This document shows, one piece after another, positions 43,708-53,402 of a DNA stretch of 57,955 nucleotides (its first letter is position 1; every line of letters begins with the position of its first letter). The stretch spans positions 1-57,955 of the forward strand of contig JAFLSG010000008.1 in NCBI GenBank assembly GCA_022511065.1. The letters run 5' to 3'. A program made the position numbers and the translations under genes. The DNA is from Prevotella sp. (GTDB lineage Bacteria; Bacteroidota; Bacteroidia; Bacteroidales; Bacteroidaceae). The notes below the pieces were generated by a model. It searched no databases, was not told the DNA's origin, and was given only the letters and a program-made list of their open reading frames with translations.

Positions 43708-46700
43708 ACGCTTGGTAATGTGATGATGATGTTTACAATGTTGTCCGTGATTGTCGCACGGATGCCGCAGCCTCTGCGGTTGGTCGCCTCGCCGTGATCT
43801 CTTACAATCTGGCGGCAGAGCAGATAAGGAATGCGGTCTTTTGACGGAGTGAACAGGTCACGCGCTTGTTCTTCCGTCAGCCGAAGCTGCGGCATCAGCA
43901 CGTGTATATCCACATATTCCTCCTTTTGAATATATTGCTTGTCTAATTTCTTCTGCCCCGACTGCTTGCGGAGAATCTCAAAGAGGTAGCGAATCAGATG
44001 TTCATCTCCTAAGATTCCACCCTCCAAAGGCTTCAGGCGGAGTTTCATTGGCTCAACCTGCCGCATCGCTTGCTGCGAAAGAATACCATAGAGCGCGCGG
44101 TAATAGTCTGCCACCTCCCTCAGTGAATCCATATCTCCCTCGTCAAGCAACTGACTGATACGGCTCGGATAGTACATCGTTTCATGCTTTAGCGTGGAGA
44201 GACAGTTGTCGAGCACGGCATTTGCCACGTGCAGATTGTTATCTTCAAGTTCGGCGCGATGCAGTTCATCCTCCAACAACTCCATGTCCGTCTGCCGTTG
44301 CTGCTCTTTGAGGAAACGGTCATAAAGGCGGTGACGGTAATAGAGCAGATAATAGGCGGGCAGAATGGAGACCAATATCAGGATGAGCAGGATGACGGCA
44401 ATGGTCTTATTGGTCTGCGACTGCTGCATCGCACGACAATAATCACCGAGGGAATCGTCTGCCGACATCTCCTTGAACAGCTGCGTATAAATGCGGTTAT
44501 TATAGGCATAAAGCTCCCACTCATGGAGCGCAAGCGCAGCCACGGCACTCTCGTTGCGTATGTCGAGAATCACATCGTAGTTTGTTTCCAGACCATCATG
44601 ATACCATTTGATTTCGGGAGCAACGAGCGAGGGATTGCCTTCGGACAGCATCAGATAGTGACCATTGGGCGAGAGCGAGCGGTAATGCTGATTCAGATAA
44701 TGGCGACAAGAGTCGGCAAAGACGAGCGTGCGCCGATAGTTTCCGTCGATATTGGAGAAATAGGCAGAGTCTGCATAGGCACTTGCCTTGCCAAGCAAAT
44801 CGTCGGGTGATATAACGATGGGTGCAGACCTATCGGCTGATGCACCTTCAGAAACGGCAGATTCAGAGGATTGCGCATGAAGGGACAGGGACGGGGCATG
44901 AAACATCAGGAGCAGCAAGACAATCATTCTGACCACTCCCTTCGGCAATCGGAACACAAAGCGGCTTCCCTTGCCTTGCTCACTGGTAGCGGAAATGGTG
45001 CAGACTGAGAACAATTGGCTCATCTTGCGATATTTCTCTATGATGCCTTTGCAGTTGAGAAGCCCGAAACCGTGGGATGCCCCCGCCCCTCCCTGTCGTA
45101 TCGGCTTTGCCTCAAAAAGCCGTTCAAGCTGTTCGGGAGACATGCCGCTACCGCTATCCTCAACGTCAATCTCCACATAATCTTCTCCCTCGGAAGAAGA
45201 AATGCCCACATGCCCGCCCCGCTCCGTAAACTTACGGGCATTGTCGGCAAGCGTGTTCAGCATGAAGAGCGTAAGCACGCGGTCGGCTTTGACCACCGCA
45301 TCCGTTGGCTCTACCGTCAGTTCCACGCCCTTTTTCTGAAAGGCCGTCCTTCCCTTTGCCACCATATCGAACAGCGGTTGCAGGGGAAAACTCTCGATAT
45401 GGAGGCTCAACTCGCCCTGACGCAACTGAATCCAGTGGGTCAGCACATCGTTGTATTCATTTATCTGGTCGGTCAGTTCACGGATATAGCCGATACTTTC
45501 ATCAGTCGGTGACTTCGCCGCGTGGATGATTCTATCAATGAATGGAGTAATGCTATTCACCAAAGAGACCTTCGCCCGCTGCTCCAAATTGCGGCGCTCA
45601 CTATTCTCCACACGGAGCTGCATGGCAGCAAGTTCCTCGCTCCGCTGCTCATAAAGGTCGTCAGGCTTTTCCGTTTTCGGGTGTTTTCGGTTCAGCCGAC
45701 TGAAACGCCAAAGGAAGAAAATCAGCAATACGATGGCGACCACCACGGCTGCGAGCATCAGGTTCAACTGCTGTGCTGCGCGCTCATACTGACTTGCGCG
45801 CGCTTCAAGCTGGCGGTCTTGGCGGGTGGTCTCCTGTAAATCAAGGTATTGGTTGCGGTAATAGTCACTCATCGGCTTATCGTCAATGGCGGCATAAGCC
45901 ACGCTGAGCTGTTCGCAGATGCTCGCCACGAGGTCAGGCGCTTGGTTGATGGTGGAATCCGAGAGTGCCATTTCAAGGTTGAACAAGGCGGATTCATAGT
46001 CCCCCGTCTGTCTATGACAAGAGGCAAGCGTGCGATAAGCGCCCGCTATCTGATAGACATCGCCGTAAGTGGTAAAGATGGCTAAGGCATTGTCTGCCAA
46101 CCACCCCGGCAGCATCTCGTCGCTGATATGCTCGGGATTAAGCAACTGCATTGCCGGTGCATTGTCTCTTAGCAGTTGCGCGCGATAGGCGGGATTCAGC
46201 AGATGCTCCGAAAGGGATTCAAGTGCATTGGCGGCGAAATAGGGATAGTCGCCCTGCTGCGCGAGGATGAAGCAGCGCAACAAGTGTTCAAACTCCTGTT
46301 GGTTGATTTCCTGTTGGGTTCCGCCGGTGATGATTCCCCCCGCCCCGATGTTGTAGAGATAGTTCAGATACTGCGCTGTGTCGCGCCTTGCCTCGTCGGG
46401 TTCAATGCTGTATAAGGCTTCTATCGACTGCCGCTCCAGACCTACATAATAATAATAGGTGGAGTTCACGATGGCATATTCCGTTTCGGCATAGAGGAGA
46501 TTACGGGAATCGGTGGCGGAAAGCAACTCCCGTTCTTCCCAGATACGGCGAATGGCGCGGTCGGCTAATTCGCGGTATTCATGAAACTCACGGTTGCGGG
46601 AGCGACGCTGGCAGAGGCGCATCTGCTGGACATACGCCACCAATTGCTGTATCTGATTGTCCGTTGTCGTAACCGCCTCATTCAAAAGCCGCTCGGCTTC

Positions 46701-46982
46701 ATCATACTCCATACGGGCAATATGCGCAAAGGCAAGATGATTGAGTGCCTCTGCCCTACCCGCCCGATAGCCATCCGACAGGTCATAGGCACGGCGGGCA
46801 TAAGTCTCGGTGGAGTCAAGGTCACGATAGTGATAGGCATAAGACATAGAATTCAGCCTGTCCACCGCCTGCCTATCCGTGCGTGAACAAGCCGATAAAA
46901 GCAAAAGACCCAATACGGCGCAGAGCCATACCGGGTCTTTTGAAATCAGTCGGTTAAGCGCGAGCCTTAGCAACGTAGCCAA
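43689..46982 (-). CDS. large DUF5112/DUF5113-type sensor histidine kinase with two half-kinase modules
   Basis: This encodes 1097 residues starting at a TTG. In order: lipoprotein-like signal (LLLLSAC, Cys 32), TPR-like periplasmic repeats (about 40-390), membrane helix (about 406-427), coiled coil, and a HATPase. Its N box [11 protein letters not shown]1 DSGSGM and G2 SHGFGLL (about 576-642) are intact, but I see no H box before it. A second signal-like helix (685-704), another extracytoplasmic domain, a helix (about 860-881) and [10 protein letters not shown] with H933-E934, an H-box-like site, follow. The last ATPase-like region is degenerate. It reads like two proteins joined end to end. 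Cognate regulator overlaps by 19 nt. Confidence 0.8.
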   Translation of the reverse strand: MATLLRLALNRLISKDPVWLCAVLGLLLLSACSRTDRQAVDRLNSMSYAYHYRDLDSTETYARRAYDLSDGYRAGRAEALNHLAFAHIARMEYDEAERLLNEAVTTTDNQIQQLVAYVQQMRLCQRRSRNREFHEYRELADRAIRRIWEERELLSATDSRNLLYAETEYAIVNSTYYYYVGLERQSIEALYSIEPDEARRDTAQYLNYLYNIGAGGIITGGTQQEINQQEFEHLLRCFILAQQGDYPYFAANALESLSEHLLNPAYRAQLLRDNAPAMQLLNPEHISDEMLPGWLADNALAIFTTYGDVYQIAGAYRTLASCHRQTGDYESALFNLEMALSDSTINQAPDLVASICEQLSVAYAAIDDKPMSDYYRNQYLDLQETTRQDRQLEARASQYERAAQQLNLMLAAVVVAIVLLIFFLWRFSRLNRKHPKTEKPDDLYEQRSEELAAMQLRVENSERRNLEQRAKVSLVNSITPFIDRIIHAAKSPTDESIGYIRELTDQINEYNDVLTHWIQLRQGELSLHIESFPLQPLFDMVAKGRTAFQKKGVELTVEPTDAVVKADRVLTLFMLNTLADNARKFTERGGHVGISSSEGEDYVEIDVEDSGSGMSPEQLERLFEAKPIRQGGAGASHGFGLLNCKGIIEKYRKMSQLFSVCTISATSEQGKGSRFVFRLPKGVVRMIVLLLLMFHAPSLSLHAQSSESAVSEGASADRSAPIVISPDDLLGKASAYADSAYFSNIDGNYRRTLVFADSCRHYLNQHYRSLSPNGHYLMLSEGNPSLVAPEIKWYHDGLETNYDVILDIRNESAVAALALHEWELYAYNNRIYTQLFKEMSADDSLGDYCRAMQQSQTNKTIAVILLILILVSILPAYYLLYYRHRLYDRFLKEQQRQTDMELLEDELHRAELEDNNLHVANAVLDNCLSTLKHETMYYPSRISQLLDEGDMDSLREVADYYRALYGILSQQAMRQVEPMKLRLKPLEGGILGDEHLIRYLFEILRKQSGQKKLDKQYIQKEEYVDIHVLMPQLRLTEEQARDLFTPSKDRIPYLLCRQIVRDHGEATNRRGCGIRATITDNIVNIIITLPSVWKNSR
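46903..46941 (-). terminator. terminator of kdgK-eda, lying inside the sensor kinase signal sequence
   Basis: On the minus strand, AAAAGACCC pairs with GGGTCTTTT, extended inward by two G-U pairs and TATGGC/GCCGTA around a 5-nt loop. This gives a 17-bp stem starting 13 bp past the eda stop, with T-rich sequence after it. It overlaps codons of the kinase signal peptide. Confidence 0.75.
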
Positions 46983-47622
46983 GCGCCTCCTTGCACTTGT
47001 CGGTCACATACTGCCAGTCGCCGGCCTTCACCTTGTCTGACGGGAAGAGCTTCGAGCCCATGCCCACGCAATATACGCCGGCCTTGAACCACGACTTCAG
47101 GTTCTCCTCCTCGGGAGCCACACCGCCAGTCACCATAATCTTCGACCAAGGCATCGGAGCCTTCATGCCCTTCACCATGTTCGGGCCTACCACGTCGCCG
47201 GGGAATACCTTCGTCAGGTCGCAACCCAACTCCTGAGCCTTACCGATTTCGCTGACGGTCATACAGCCCGGGCAATAGGGAACAAGACGGCGGTTGCAGA
47301 CGGGAGCGATGTCGGGATTGAACAACGGACCTACCACGAAGCACGCACCCAACTGAATGTAGAGCGCAGCCGTGGGAGCATCAACCACCGAACCGATACC
47401 GAGCGCCAGTTCGGGGCACTCCTTGTCAGCCCACTTCACCAACTCGCCAAACACTTCCTGTGCGAAGTCGCCGCGGTTGGTAAACTCAAACGCGCGCACG
47501 CCGCCCTCATAGCAAGCCTTCACCACGTTCTTGCAAGTCTCCAGATCCTTGTGATAGAATACGGGAACCATACCCGTGTCGCCGATCTTCTTCAGTACGG
47601 CTATCTTATCAAACTTTGCCAT
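46954..47622 (-). CDS. eda: KHG/KDPG aldolase
   Basis: This encodes a 222-residue class I aldolase that splits 2-keto-3-deoxy-6-phosphogluconate into pyruvate and glyceraldehyde-3-phosphate. [31 protein letters not shown] and the Schiff-base Lys region [12 protein letters not shown] are all present. It is 22 bp after kdgK and closes that operon with a strong terminator. With kdgK and uxaA it gives the late hexuronate pathway. Confidence 0.93.
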   Translation of the reverse strand: MAKFDKIAVLKKIGDTGMVPVFYHKDLETCKNVVKACYEGGVRAFEFTNRGDFAQEVFGELVKWADKECPELALGIGSVVDAPTAALYIQLGACFVVGPLFNPDIAPVCNRRLVPYCPGCMTVSEIGKAQELGCDLTKVFPGDVVGPNMVKGMKAPMPWSKIMVTGGVAPEEENLKSWFKAGVYCVGMGSKLFPSDKVKAGDWQYVTDKCKEALGYVAKARA

Positions 47623-47644
47623 TTTCCTATATTCTTTTTAATGA

Positions 47645-48667
47645 TTAACGCTGAACACGACCGTTGGCATTACCGCCTGCGAGGCTTTCCACCTCTTCTA
47701 CGCTTACCAGATTGAAGTCGCCGTTGATGGTGTGCTTCAGTGCAGAAGCAGCTACGGCAAACTCAAGAGCCTCGCCCTGCGTCGGCTTCGTCAGCAGACC
47801 GTGAATCAAACCACCAGAGAAAGAGTCGCCACCGCCCACGCGGTCGATGATGGGATTAATCTCGTAGCGCTTTGACTGATAGAATTCCTTGCCGTCATAG
47901 ATGAGCGCCTTCCAGCCATTGAACGTAGCGGAATAGGACTCGCGGAGCGTAGAAACGACATACTTGAAGCCAAACTCCTCGCGCATCTGCTTGAAGATGC
48001 CCTCGTAGCCGGCTGCGTCAGTCTGACCACCCTCAACGTCTGCATCGGGCTTGAAGCCGAGGCAAAGCTCTGCATCCTCCTCGTTACCGATACATACATC
48101 CACATACTGCATCAGCGGGCGCATGATGGAGATAGCCTTCTCAGAAGTCCACAGCTTCTTGCGGAAGTTCAAATCCACGGAAACAGTCACGCCGTGACGC
48201 TTTGCAGCCTCGCAAGCCAACTTCGTCAGCTCGGCAGCCTTGTCGCTGACAGCCGGCGTAATGCCGCTCCAGTGGAACCATGCAGCGCCTTCCATGATAG
48301 CGTCGAAGTCGAAATCCTTCGGGTCAGCCTCTGCAATGGAAGAGTGTGCGCGGTCGTAAATCACCTTAGAGGGACGCATCGAAGCACCCGTCTCAGCATA
48401 GTAAAGACCCACGCGGTCGCCACCACGAGCCACGAACTGCGTGTTCACACCATAGCGACGCAGCGCATTGACAGCAATCTGTCCAATCTCGTGCTTCGGC
48501 AACTTGCTCACGAAATAAGCCTCGTGGCCGTAGTTAGCCACGGAAACAGCCACGTTAGCCTCACCACCGCCGGGGATGATGCGGAATGACTCACTCTGAA
48601 TAAAACGGTCGTTGCCCTGAGGCGACAGGCGGAGCATAATCTCGCCCAATGTTACGATTTTAGCCAT
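47645..48667 (-). CDS. kdgK: 2-keto-3-deoxygluconate kinase, PfkB family
   Basis: This encodes a 340-residue sugar kinase. It has the N-terminal GEIMLRLSPQGNDRF, a glycine-rich PGGGEANVAVSVA segment and the C-terminal GGGDSFSGGLIHGLL with the catalytic Asp, all diagnostic of PfkB/KdgK. It phosphorylates KDG to KDPG for eda. The ATG at 48667 gives MAKIVTLGE; an upstream in-frame start lies beyond the promoter. Promoter box is at 48715-48722. Confidence 0.9.
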   Translation of the reverse strand: MAKIVTLGEIMLRLSPQGNDRFIQSESFRIIPGGGEANVAVSVANYGHEAYFVSKLPKHEIGQIAVNALRRYGVNTQFVARGGDRVGLYYAETGASMRPSKVIYDRAHSSIAEADPKDFDFDAIMEGAAWFHWSGITPAVSDKAAELTKLACEAAKRHGVTVSVDLNFRKKLWTSEKAISIMRPLMQYVDVCIGNEEDAELCLGFKPDADVEGGQTDAAGYEGIFKQMREEFGFKYVVSTLRESYSATFNGWKALIYDGKEFYQSKRYEINPIIDRVGGGDSFSGGLIHGLLTKPTQGEALEFAVAASALKHTINGDFNLVSVEEVESLAGGNANGRVQR

Positions 48668-48714
48668 TTTCTTTGATTTTATTAATAGATTAAACCTTGA
48701 ATTGTTTGCAGCGA

Positions 48715-48722
48715 CAAAGGTA
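48715..48722 (-). promoter_or_regulatory. -7 promoter box of kdgK-eda
   Basis: Minus-strand TACCTTTG, 48 bp upstream of the ATG at 48667. A plus-strand TACCTTTG at 48755-48762 is also present. Confidence 0.6.
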
Positions 48723-48889
48723 CGGAATATTTCCGAAACCGCCAAATTTATCAATACCTTTGTATTATTTTTCCGAAATTTAGGCGAGAACCATTTGCAT
48801 AATAATCGTCAAGCAATGAAACAAGAGGGGATTGCACCTAAATGTTAATTATTGGCAAAATTCATAACAAAGTGGTTGATAATTCGGGC

Positions 48890-49269
48890 AGTATTCTAAA
48901 TGAAACGACTGCGGGACGAAAATACGTGAGTTTTGAGCGGTTTTGTAACTCGTTAGCTATCAAATGCTTGCGAAAAGCGGGTATTTTGATGGGTGGAAAC
49001 AATATGTTTTAGACTTCTAAAGATACCGTTTGGAGGCTTCAAACAGTATCTTTGGAGGCTTCATTCGGCATGAATTGAGGCTTCATTTGGCATATTGGGA
49101 GCAGCAAATCATGCCAAAAGGAGCATCAAATCGGGTAAAAAGGAGGTAAAAACCATGCAAAATGGAGCAAAGAATGACGAAACGGGGTGTTTGAAGAGCA
49201 GAATTTCGCTCCCTCCTTTTCTATTTCATCAAGTTCGGAAGTGTTAAATTTTGGATAGTTTTCTTTACA
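48890..49269 (-). repeat. dispersed non-coding element, copy B
   Basis: Read on the minus strand from 49269, this matches copy A at 31951 onwards: 46 of 52 nt in the first block, then the GTTTGAAGCCTCCAAAC block at 49025-49046, then blocks at 48959-48975 and near 48900-48930. Three imperfect TTGGAGGCTTCA-type repeats lie between 49029 and 49090. The rest of the 48668-49447 gap shows promoters but no gene. Confidence 0.75.
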
Positions 49270-49395
49270 TATATTCATACTCCTTTGCATTTGTCAGCAC
49301 GGCACAAGGCAGTCATATTGCGGAGCAAAACGGAATTTATGGCGGGACATTACGTAATTTTAGGCGTGGGGGTTGTAATTTTCGATTATTTTCCG

Positions 49396-49403
49396 TACCT
49401 TTG
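49396..49403 (+). promoter_or_regulatory. -7 promoter box of the LacI regulator
   Basis: TACCTTTG, 44 bp upstream of the ATG at 49448. Confidence 0.65.
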
Positions 49404-49447
49404 CCCGCGAATAAGAAACAAGAAGATTTGGAGAAAGCAGAAGAATC

Positions 49448-50515
49448 ATGGCAAGCGAAAAGATAACCATCAAGGATATTGCTGCACGGGCGGGCGTTTC
49501 GACGGGAACGGTGGACCGTGTGCTGCACAACCGCCCCAACGTGTCGAAAGTGGCGCTCGACAAGGTGAACAAGGCACTGGAAGAAATGGACTACCACCCG
49601 AATATGTATGCCTCAGCCCTGGCGTACAACAAGGACTACACGTTCTACGTGGTGCTGCCCAGGCATGAGCAGGAGGCATACTGGGACGAGATTGAGGAAG
49701 GGGCGCAGGACTGCTGCAACTTCCGCCGCGACTTCGGCATCACGCTGAAGTTCATCTATTACGAGCGATTCAACAACGTGGCGTTCACCCGCATGGTGCG
49801 CGAACTGTTCACTGCCAAGATTGACGGCGTGGTCATCGTGCCATCAACGCTGGAACTGACCTCCCGATTCACGGAGAAACTCACGCAGCGGCAGATCCCC
49901 TACGTGATGCTCGATTCATATATGCCCGACCTGAAGCCGCTTTCATTCTTCGGACAGGACTCTTTCGCCAGCGGCTACTTCGCAGCCAAGATGCTGATGC
50001 TCATCGCCAATAAAGAGCGGCAGATAGCCGTAGTTAAACAGACGCGCGACGGAAAGGTAGGCTCAAAGCAGCAGGCAAACCGCGAGACGGGCTTCCGACA
50101 CTACATGGGCGACCACTTCCCTGACATAGAATTGATAGAGGTAGATTTGCCCCTTGATGAGGAACGCAAAGAATATGAAGGCATCTTGAACGAGTTTTTC
50201 AAGAAGCACCCGCACATACACCACTGCATCACGTTCAACTCAAAGGCGCACCTCGTGGGCGAATTCCTGTTGCGGAGCAACCGCCGAGACATACAAGTGA
50301 TGGGCTATGACATGGTGCCGAAGAATGCAGAGTGCCTGCGACAGGGAAGTATCTCGTTCCTCATCGCCCAGCATGCCTATCAGCAAGGGTATGCAAGCGT
50401 GGATACACTCTTCAACGCCATCGTGATGAAGCGTAAGGTTACGCCCGTGAACTACATGCCCATCGAAATCCTGACAAAGGAGAATGTGGAGTTCTACCGC
50501 CGGAAAGCCATTTAA
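49448..50515 (+). CDS. LacI-family transcriptional regulator
   Basis: This encodes a 355-residue DNA-binding regulator. The N-terminal HTH is ITIKDIAARAGVSTGTVDRV (about 6-25), followed by a hinge and a periplasmic-binding-protein-like effector domain (about 65-330). It lies between the divergent kdgK-eda operon and the co-directional uxaA gene. The likely ligand is therefore a hexuronate intermediate such as altronate, galacturonate or KDG, by inference. It is probably the local regulator of both units. Confidence 0.92.
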   Translation: MASEKITIKDIAARAGVSTGTVDRVLHNRPNVSKVALDKVNKALEEMDYHPNMYASALAYNKDYTFYVVLPRHEQEAYWDEIEEGAQDCCNFRRDFGITLKFIYYERFNNVAFTRMVRELFTAKIDGVVIVPSTLELTSRFTEKLTQRQIPYVMLDSYMPDLKPLSFFGQDSFASGYFAAKMLMLIANKERQIAVVKQTRDGKVGSKQQANRETGFRHYMGDHFPDIELIEVDLPLDEERKEYEGILNEFFKKHPHIHHCITFNSKAHLVGEFLLRSNRRDIQVMGYDMVPKNAECLRQGSISFLIAQHAYQQGYASVDTLFNAIVMKRKVTPVNYMPIEILTKENVEFYRRKAI

Positions 50516-50561
50516 GAAAACGAATACTAAAACAAATTATAATTAAACAATTAAAAAGACT

Positions 50562-52058
50562 ATGGCACAAGCAACTTATCTGAAAATCAATCCCGCCGAC
50601 TCGGTAGTGGTTTGCCTCCAAGGGAAAAAGAAGGGGGAAATCATCGAGATTGACGGCAAGACTGTGACGCTCAACCAAGACACCCCCGCAGGGCACAAGG
50701 TGCTTATCAAGGATGTGAAGGAGGGCGAGGACATCATCAAATACGGCTATCCTATCGGCCACGCCCGTCAAGACTTGAAGGCGGGTGACTGGGTGAACGA
50801 GGATAATCTGAAGACGAACCTCTCCGGCACGTTGGAATATACATACAAGCCTGTGAACGAGGAGCTTGACATCAAGCGCGAGAACCGTACCTTTAAGGGC
50901 TATGTGCGCAAGAACGGTGACGTGGGCGTGCGCAATGAGATATGGATTGTGCCCACCGTGGGCTGCGTGAACGGCATCGCAGAGCGGCTTGTAAAGGAGC
51001 TGAAGCGCGAGACGCATGAAGAGGGTGTGGACGCTATCTACGCATGGCACCACAACTACGGCTGTTCGCAGTTGTCGGAAGACCACGAGAATACCCGCAA
51101 AGTGTTGCGCGACATCTGTCTCCATCCCAATGCAGGCGCGGTGCTCGTGCTGAGTTTGGGTTGCGAGAACAACCAGCCCGAAGACTTCATGGCGATGCTT
51201 GGCGACTATGACAAGGAGCGCATCAAGCTGCTTGTCACCCAGCGCGTGGATGGCGACGAGGTGGAAGCCGGCATGGAAATCCTGCGCGGACTCTACGAAC
51301 TCGCCAAGCAAGACAAGCGCGAGACGGTGGGCGTGGATAAGTTGCGCGTAGGTTTGAAGTGCGGAGGCTCCGACGGTTTCTCGGGCATCACCGCCAATCC
51401 GCTCGTGGGCGAATTCTCCGATTGGCTCGTGGCGCAGGGCGGAACATCGGTATTGACGGAAGTTCCAGAGATGTTCGGCGCAGAGACCATCCTCATGAAC
51501 CGTTGCCGCACAGAGGAATTGTTTGGCAAGACGGTGTCGATGATCAATAATTTCAAGGAGTATTTCCTTTCCCACGGCGAGCCTGTCGGCGAGAATCCAA
51601 GCCCGGGCAACAAGGCGGGCGGTATCTCCACGCTTGAAGACAAGGCGCTCGGATGTACGCAGAAGTGCGGAAAGGCCCCTGTAAGCGGTGTCATGGAATA
51701 CGGCGACCGTCTGCAGAGCACGGGGCTCAACCTGCTCTCCGCCCCTGGTAACGACCTCGTTGCCTCTACTGCCCTCGCCTCTTGCGGCTGCCACCTGGTG
51801 CTCTTCACCACGGGTCGCGGCACGCCCTTCGGCACATTCGTACCTACGATGAAGATTGCCACGAACCCCGACCTTGCCCGTCGCAAGCCTAATTGGATAG
51901 ACTTCTCGGCTGGACAACTCGTGGAAGGTCGCACGATGCAGGAACTTGTGCCTGAGTTTATCGACAAGGTGCTTGCCGTGGCAAGCGGTCAGAAGGCGAA
52001 GAACGAGGAAAACGACTATCGCGAGATTTCCATCTTCAAGAACGGAGTAACCCTGTAA
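50562..52058 (+). CDS. uxaA: altronate dehydratase
   Basis: This encodes a 498-residue enzyme that dehydrates D-altronate to 2-keto-3-deoxygluconate, the substrate of KdgK. The N-terminal SAF-like domain (to about residue 100) is followed by the catalytic body with VRNEIWIVPTVGCVNGIA, AWHHNYGCSQLSEDHEN and GLKCGGSDGFSGITANP. Length matches UxaA. It follows the LacI regulator by 46 bp and precedes the NhaC-type gene by 5 bp. uxaB and uxaC are not in the window. Confidence 0.93.
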   Translation: MAQATYLKINPADSVVVCLQGKKKGEIIEIDGKTVTLNQDTPAGHKVLIKDVKEGEDIIKYGYPIGHARQDLKAGDWVNEDNLKTNLSGTLEYTYKPVNEELDIKRENRTFKGYVRKNGDVGVRNEIWIVPTVGCVNGIAERLVKELKRETHEEGVDAIYAWHHNYGCSQLSEDHENTRKVLRDICLHPNAGAVLVLSLGCENNQPEDFMAMLGDYDKERIKLLVTQRVDGDEVEAGMEILRGLYELAKQDKRETVGVDKLRVGLKCGGSDGFSGITANPLVGEFSDWLVAQGGTSVLTEVPEMFGAETILMNRCRTEELFGKTVSMINNFKEYFLSHGEPVGENPSPGNKAGGISTLEDKALGCTQKCGKAPVSGVMEYGDRLQSTGLNLLSAPGNDLVASTALASCGCHLVLFTTGRGTPFGTFVPTMKIATNPDLARRKPNWIDFSAGQLVEGRTMQELVPEFIDKVLAVASGQKAKNEENDYREISIFKNGVTL

Positions 52059-52063
52059 AGACA

Positions 52064-53338
52064 TTGAGAAAAGGACTGACGGCACTCAGCCCGCTGTTCG
52101 TTTTCATCGGGTTTTATCTCGTGACGAGCATCGTCGCAGGGGATTTTTATAAGATTCCCATCACCGTGGCATTCATGGTATCGAGCATCTACGCCGTGAT
52201 TGTCAGCGGAGGTAAGTCATTGGCAAGCCGCATCAACACCTACAGTCGCGGTGCAGCCACGGAGCAGATGATGCTGATGATTTGGATATTCGTCTTGGCG
52301 GGCGCATTCGCCAACACAGCCAAGACGATGGGCAGCATCGATGCCACGGTAGCCTTGACGCTGAGTCTGCTGCCCCCGCAGATGATTCTAGCGGGTATGT
52401 TCCTTGCCTCTTGTTTCATATCCCTATCGGTGGGCACAAGTGTGGGCACTATTGCCGCGCTTGTGCCCATCGCCGTAGGCGTGGCAGACGGTACGGGGAC
52501 GGATGTGGCGATGATGACTGCCATCGTCGTTGGCGGTTCTTTCTTCGGCGATAACCTCTCTTTTATCTCTGATACGACCATCGTGGCGACGCAGACACAG
52601 GGCTGTCGGCTGAGTGATAAGTTTCGGGTAAACGCCTTCATCGTAATTCCCGCTGCGTTGCTTATCCTCGTCGCCTATATTATTATAGGTGCAGATGTGG
52701 CTGCTCCGCAAGAAGTTCCGCAGGTGGAATGGCTGAAGGTTGCCCCCTATTTGGTGGTGTTCATCGCAGCCGTGGCGGGCATGAACGTGATGGCTGTGCT
52801 CACGCTCGGCATTCTGCTCACGGGGTGCATCGGACTCTTCACGGGTTCATTCGACTTCTACGGATGGATTGGGTCGATGGGCGACGGCATCCTCTCGATG
52901 GGAGAACTCATCATCGTGACGATGATGGCGGGCGGTATGCTGGAACTCATCAAGCAGCAGGGAGGCATAGACTTCATTATCAGGTTGCTTACCAAACGGG
53001 TAAGCGGCAAGCGTGGAGCAGAACTGAGCATCGCCTCGCTCGTGGCACTCGTAGATGTCTGCACTGCCAACAACACCGTAGCAATTCTCACCGTCGGGGG
53101 AATCGCAAAGCAGATAGGCGACCGCTATGGGGTGGATAACAAGAAATGTGCCTCGATACTCGACACATTCTCCTGTACTATGCAGGGTATCATCCCCTAC
53201 GGAGCGCAGATGCTGATTGCCGCAGGCCTCGCCTCACTCAATCCCGTCGCCATCCTACCCCATCTCTACTATCCGTTCACGCTGGGCATCGTGGCACTTC
53301 TCTCCATCCTTCTGCGATATCCGCGGAGGTATTCTTAG
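52064..53338 (+). CDS. NhaC-type Na+/H+ antiporter family protein
   Basis: This encodes a 424-residue inner-membrane transporter starting at TTG, with about ten hydrophobic helices. GTSVGTIAALVPIAVGVA, GGSFFGDNLSFISDTTIVA and TANNTVAILTVGGIAKQI are typical of the NhaC family. It is 5 bp downstream of uxaA, so it is co-transcribed with hexuronate catabolism and may be a symporter or antiporter for a pathway intermediate. The actual substrate is unproven. Confidence 0.88.
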   Translation: MRKGLTALSPLFVFIGFYLVTSIVAGDFYKIPITVAFMVSSIYAVIVSGGKSLASRINTYSRGAATEQMMLMIWIFVLAGAFANTAKTMGSIDATVALTLSLLPPQMILAGMFLASCFISLSVGTSVGTIAALVPIAVGVADGTGTDVAMMTAIVVGGSFFGDNLSFISDTTIVATQTQGCRLSDKFRVNAFIVIPAALLILVAYIIIGADVAAPQEVPQVEWLKVAPYLVVFIAAVAGMNVMAVLTLGILLTGCIGLFTGSFDFYGWIGSMGDGILSMGELIIVTMMAGGMLELIKQQGGIDFIIRLLTKRVSGKRGAELSIASLVALVDVCTANNTVAILTVGGIAKQIGDRYGVDNKKCASILDTFSCTMQGIIPYGAQMLIAAGLASLNPVAILPHLYYPFTLGIVALLSILLRYPRRYS

Positions 53339-53357
53339 ATTGCCAAACAAATGCCTC

Positions 53358-53396
53358 CTGTCATTCTGAATATAACAATATTCCTTGGAGTGGCAG
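53358..53396. terminator. probable terminator between NhaC-type and GH25 genes
   Basis: An imperfect hairpin has GAATAT/ATATTC at its tip and CTGTCA/TGGCAG at its base. It lies between convergent genes. No strong T-run is present. Confidence 0.45.
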
Positions 53397-53402
53397 AAAT
53401 GT

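Noticed and set aside
49251..49466. Small frame overlapping the LacI promoter.
   Set aside because: It overlaps the repeat element and the promoter, and has no domain.
50439..52085. Long open frame on the minus strand (548 codons).
   Set aside because: It runs antisense across uxaA and the end of the LacI gene. Both have diagnostic motifs, and the frame has no recognisable domain.
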